Below are positions 14,217 to 14,256 of a DNA stretch of 14,256 nucleotides, piece by piece. Where the stretch lies: positions 1 to 14,256 of the forward strand of contig JBLINY010000113.1 of assembly GCA_047638695.1 (NCBI GenBank). The letters run 5' to 3'. The notes beneath the pieces are model-generated. The model was not told the origin of the DNA. It saw only the letters and a program-made list of their open reading frames with translations, and ran no database searches. A program made the position numbers and the translations under genes. The DNA comes from JAHECQ01 sp047638695. GTDB taxonomy: Bacteria > Actinomycetota > Acidimicrobiia > Acidimicrobiales > SZUA-35. Each line of letters opens with the position of its first letter. Positions within the stretch are counted from its first letter, which is position 1.

Positions 14217-14256
14217 GTCTTGGGGCCTCCGCCTCGTTGGTCGGGAATGCTCAGGC
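14217..14256 (-). promoter_or_regulatory. Ribosome binding site region of sucC at the window edge
   Basis: Forty bases remain upstream of the sucC GTG. They contain GGAGG on the minus strand, 9 nt before the start. This supports the GTG start. No promoter can be judged because the sequence ends here. Confidence 0.5.

Overview
This 14.3 kb window is GC-rich and densely coded. It looks like chromosomal DNA of a high-GC actinobacterium, and gene content and protein style suggest a free-living Acidimicrobiia relative. That placement is an inference: there is no rRNA or other marker here. Starts are often GTG or TTG, stops are TGA, TAG or TAA, and gaps between genes are short. I see no transposases, phage genes, CRISPR arrays, tRNA or rRNA.

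Layout, left to right. (1) The 3' end of a plus-strand membrane protein overlaps, tail to tail, a minus-strand pair: a potassium-channel-like protein and, upstream of it and coupled by a 4-nt overlap, an uncharacterised conserved protein. (2) A short divergent promoter region then starts a plus-strand block: two consecutive membrane-anchored dynamin/YfjP-like GTPases, a small SCP2-like protein, a short acyl-CoA-dehydrogenase-like protein and a Fpg/Nei-type DNA glycosylase. (3) From about 7.68 kb to the end all genes are on the minus strand. In transcription order they are sucC, sucD, a strong rho-independent terminator, a lipoprotein N-acetylmuramoyl-L-alanine amidase, purH, a small lipoprotein and mdh.

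The minus-strand block is mostly core metabolism: succinyl-CoA synthetase and malate dehydrogenase (TCA cycle), the last two steps of IMP synthesis (PurH), and peptidoglycan turnover (amidase). The plus-strand block is more accessory. Two GTPases with C-terminal membrane segments are probably translated in a coupled way and may form a heteromeric membrane-remodelling or membrane-stress pair. The SCP2-like and acyl-CoA-dehydrogenase-like genes that follow are 4 nt apart and hint at a lipid-related role.

The most striking observation is an in-frame amber codon at 2103-2105. It separates the conserved N-terminal segment of the first GTPase from the rest of the protein, in a genome region where TAG is an ordinary stop for five other genes. 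Other points of note are a Fpg-family zinc finger lacking canonical cysteines, a run of 7-bp repeats abutting the purH stop codon, several starts placed 7 or 9 nt after a TANNNT box (candidate leaderless mRNAs), and two perfect inverted repeats just before the SCP2-like and Fpg starts.
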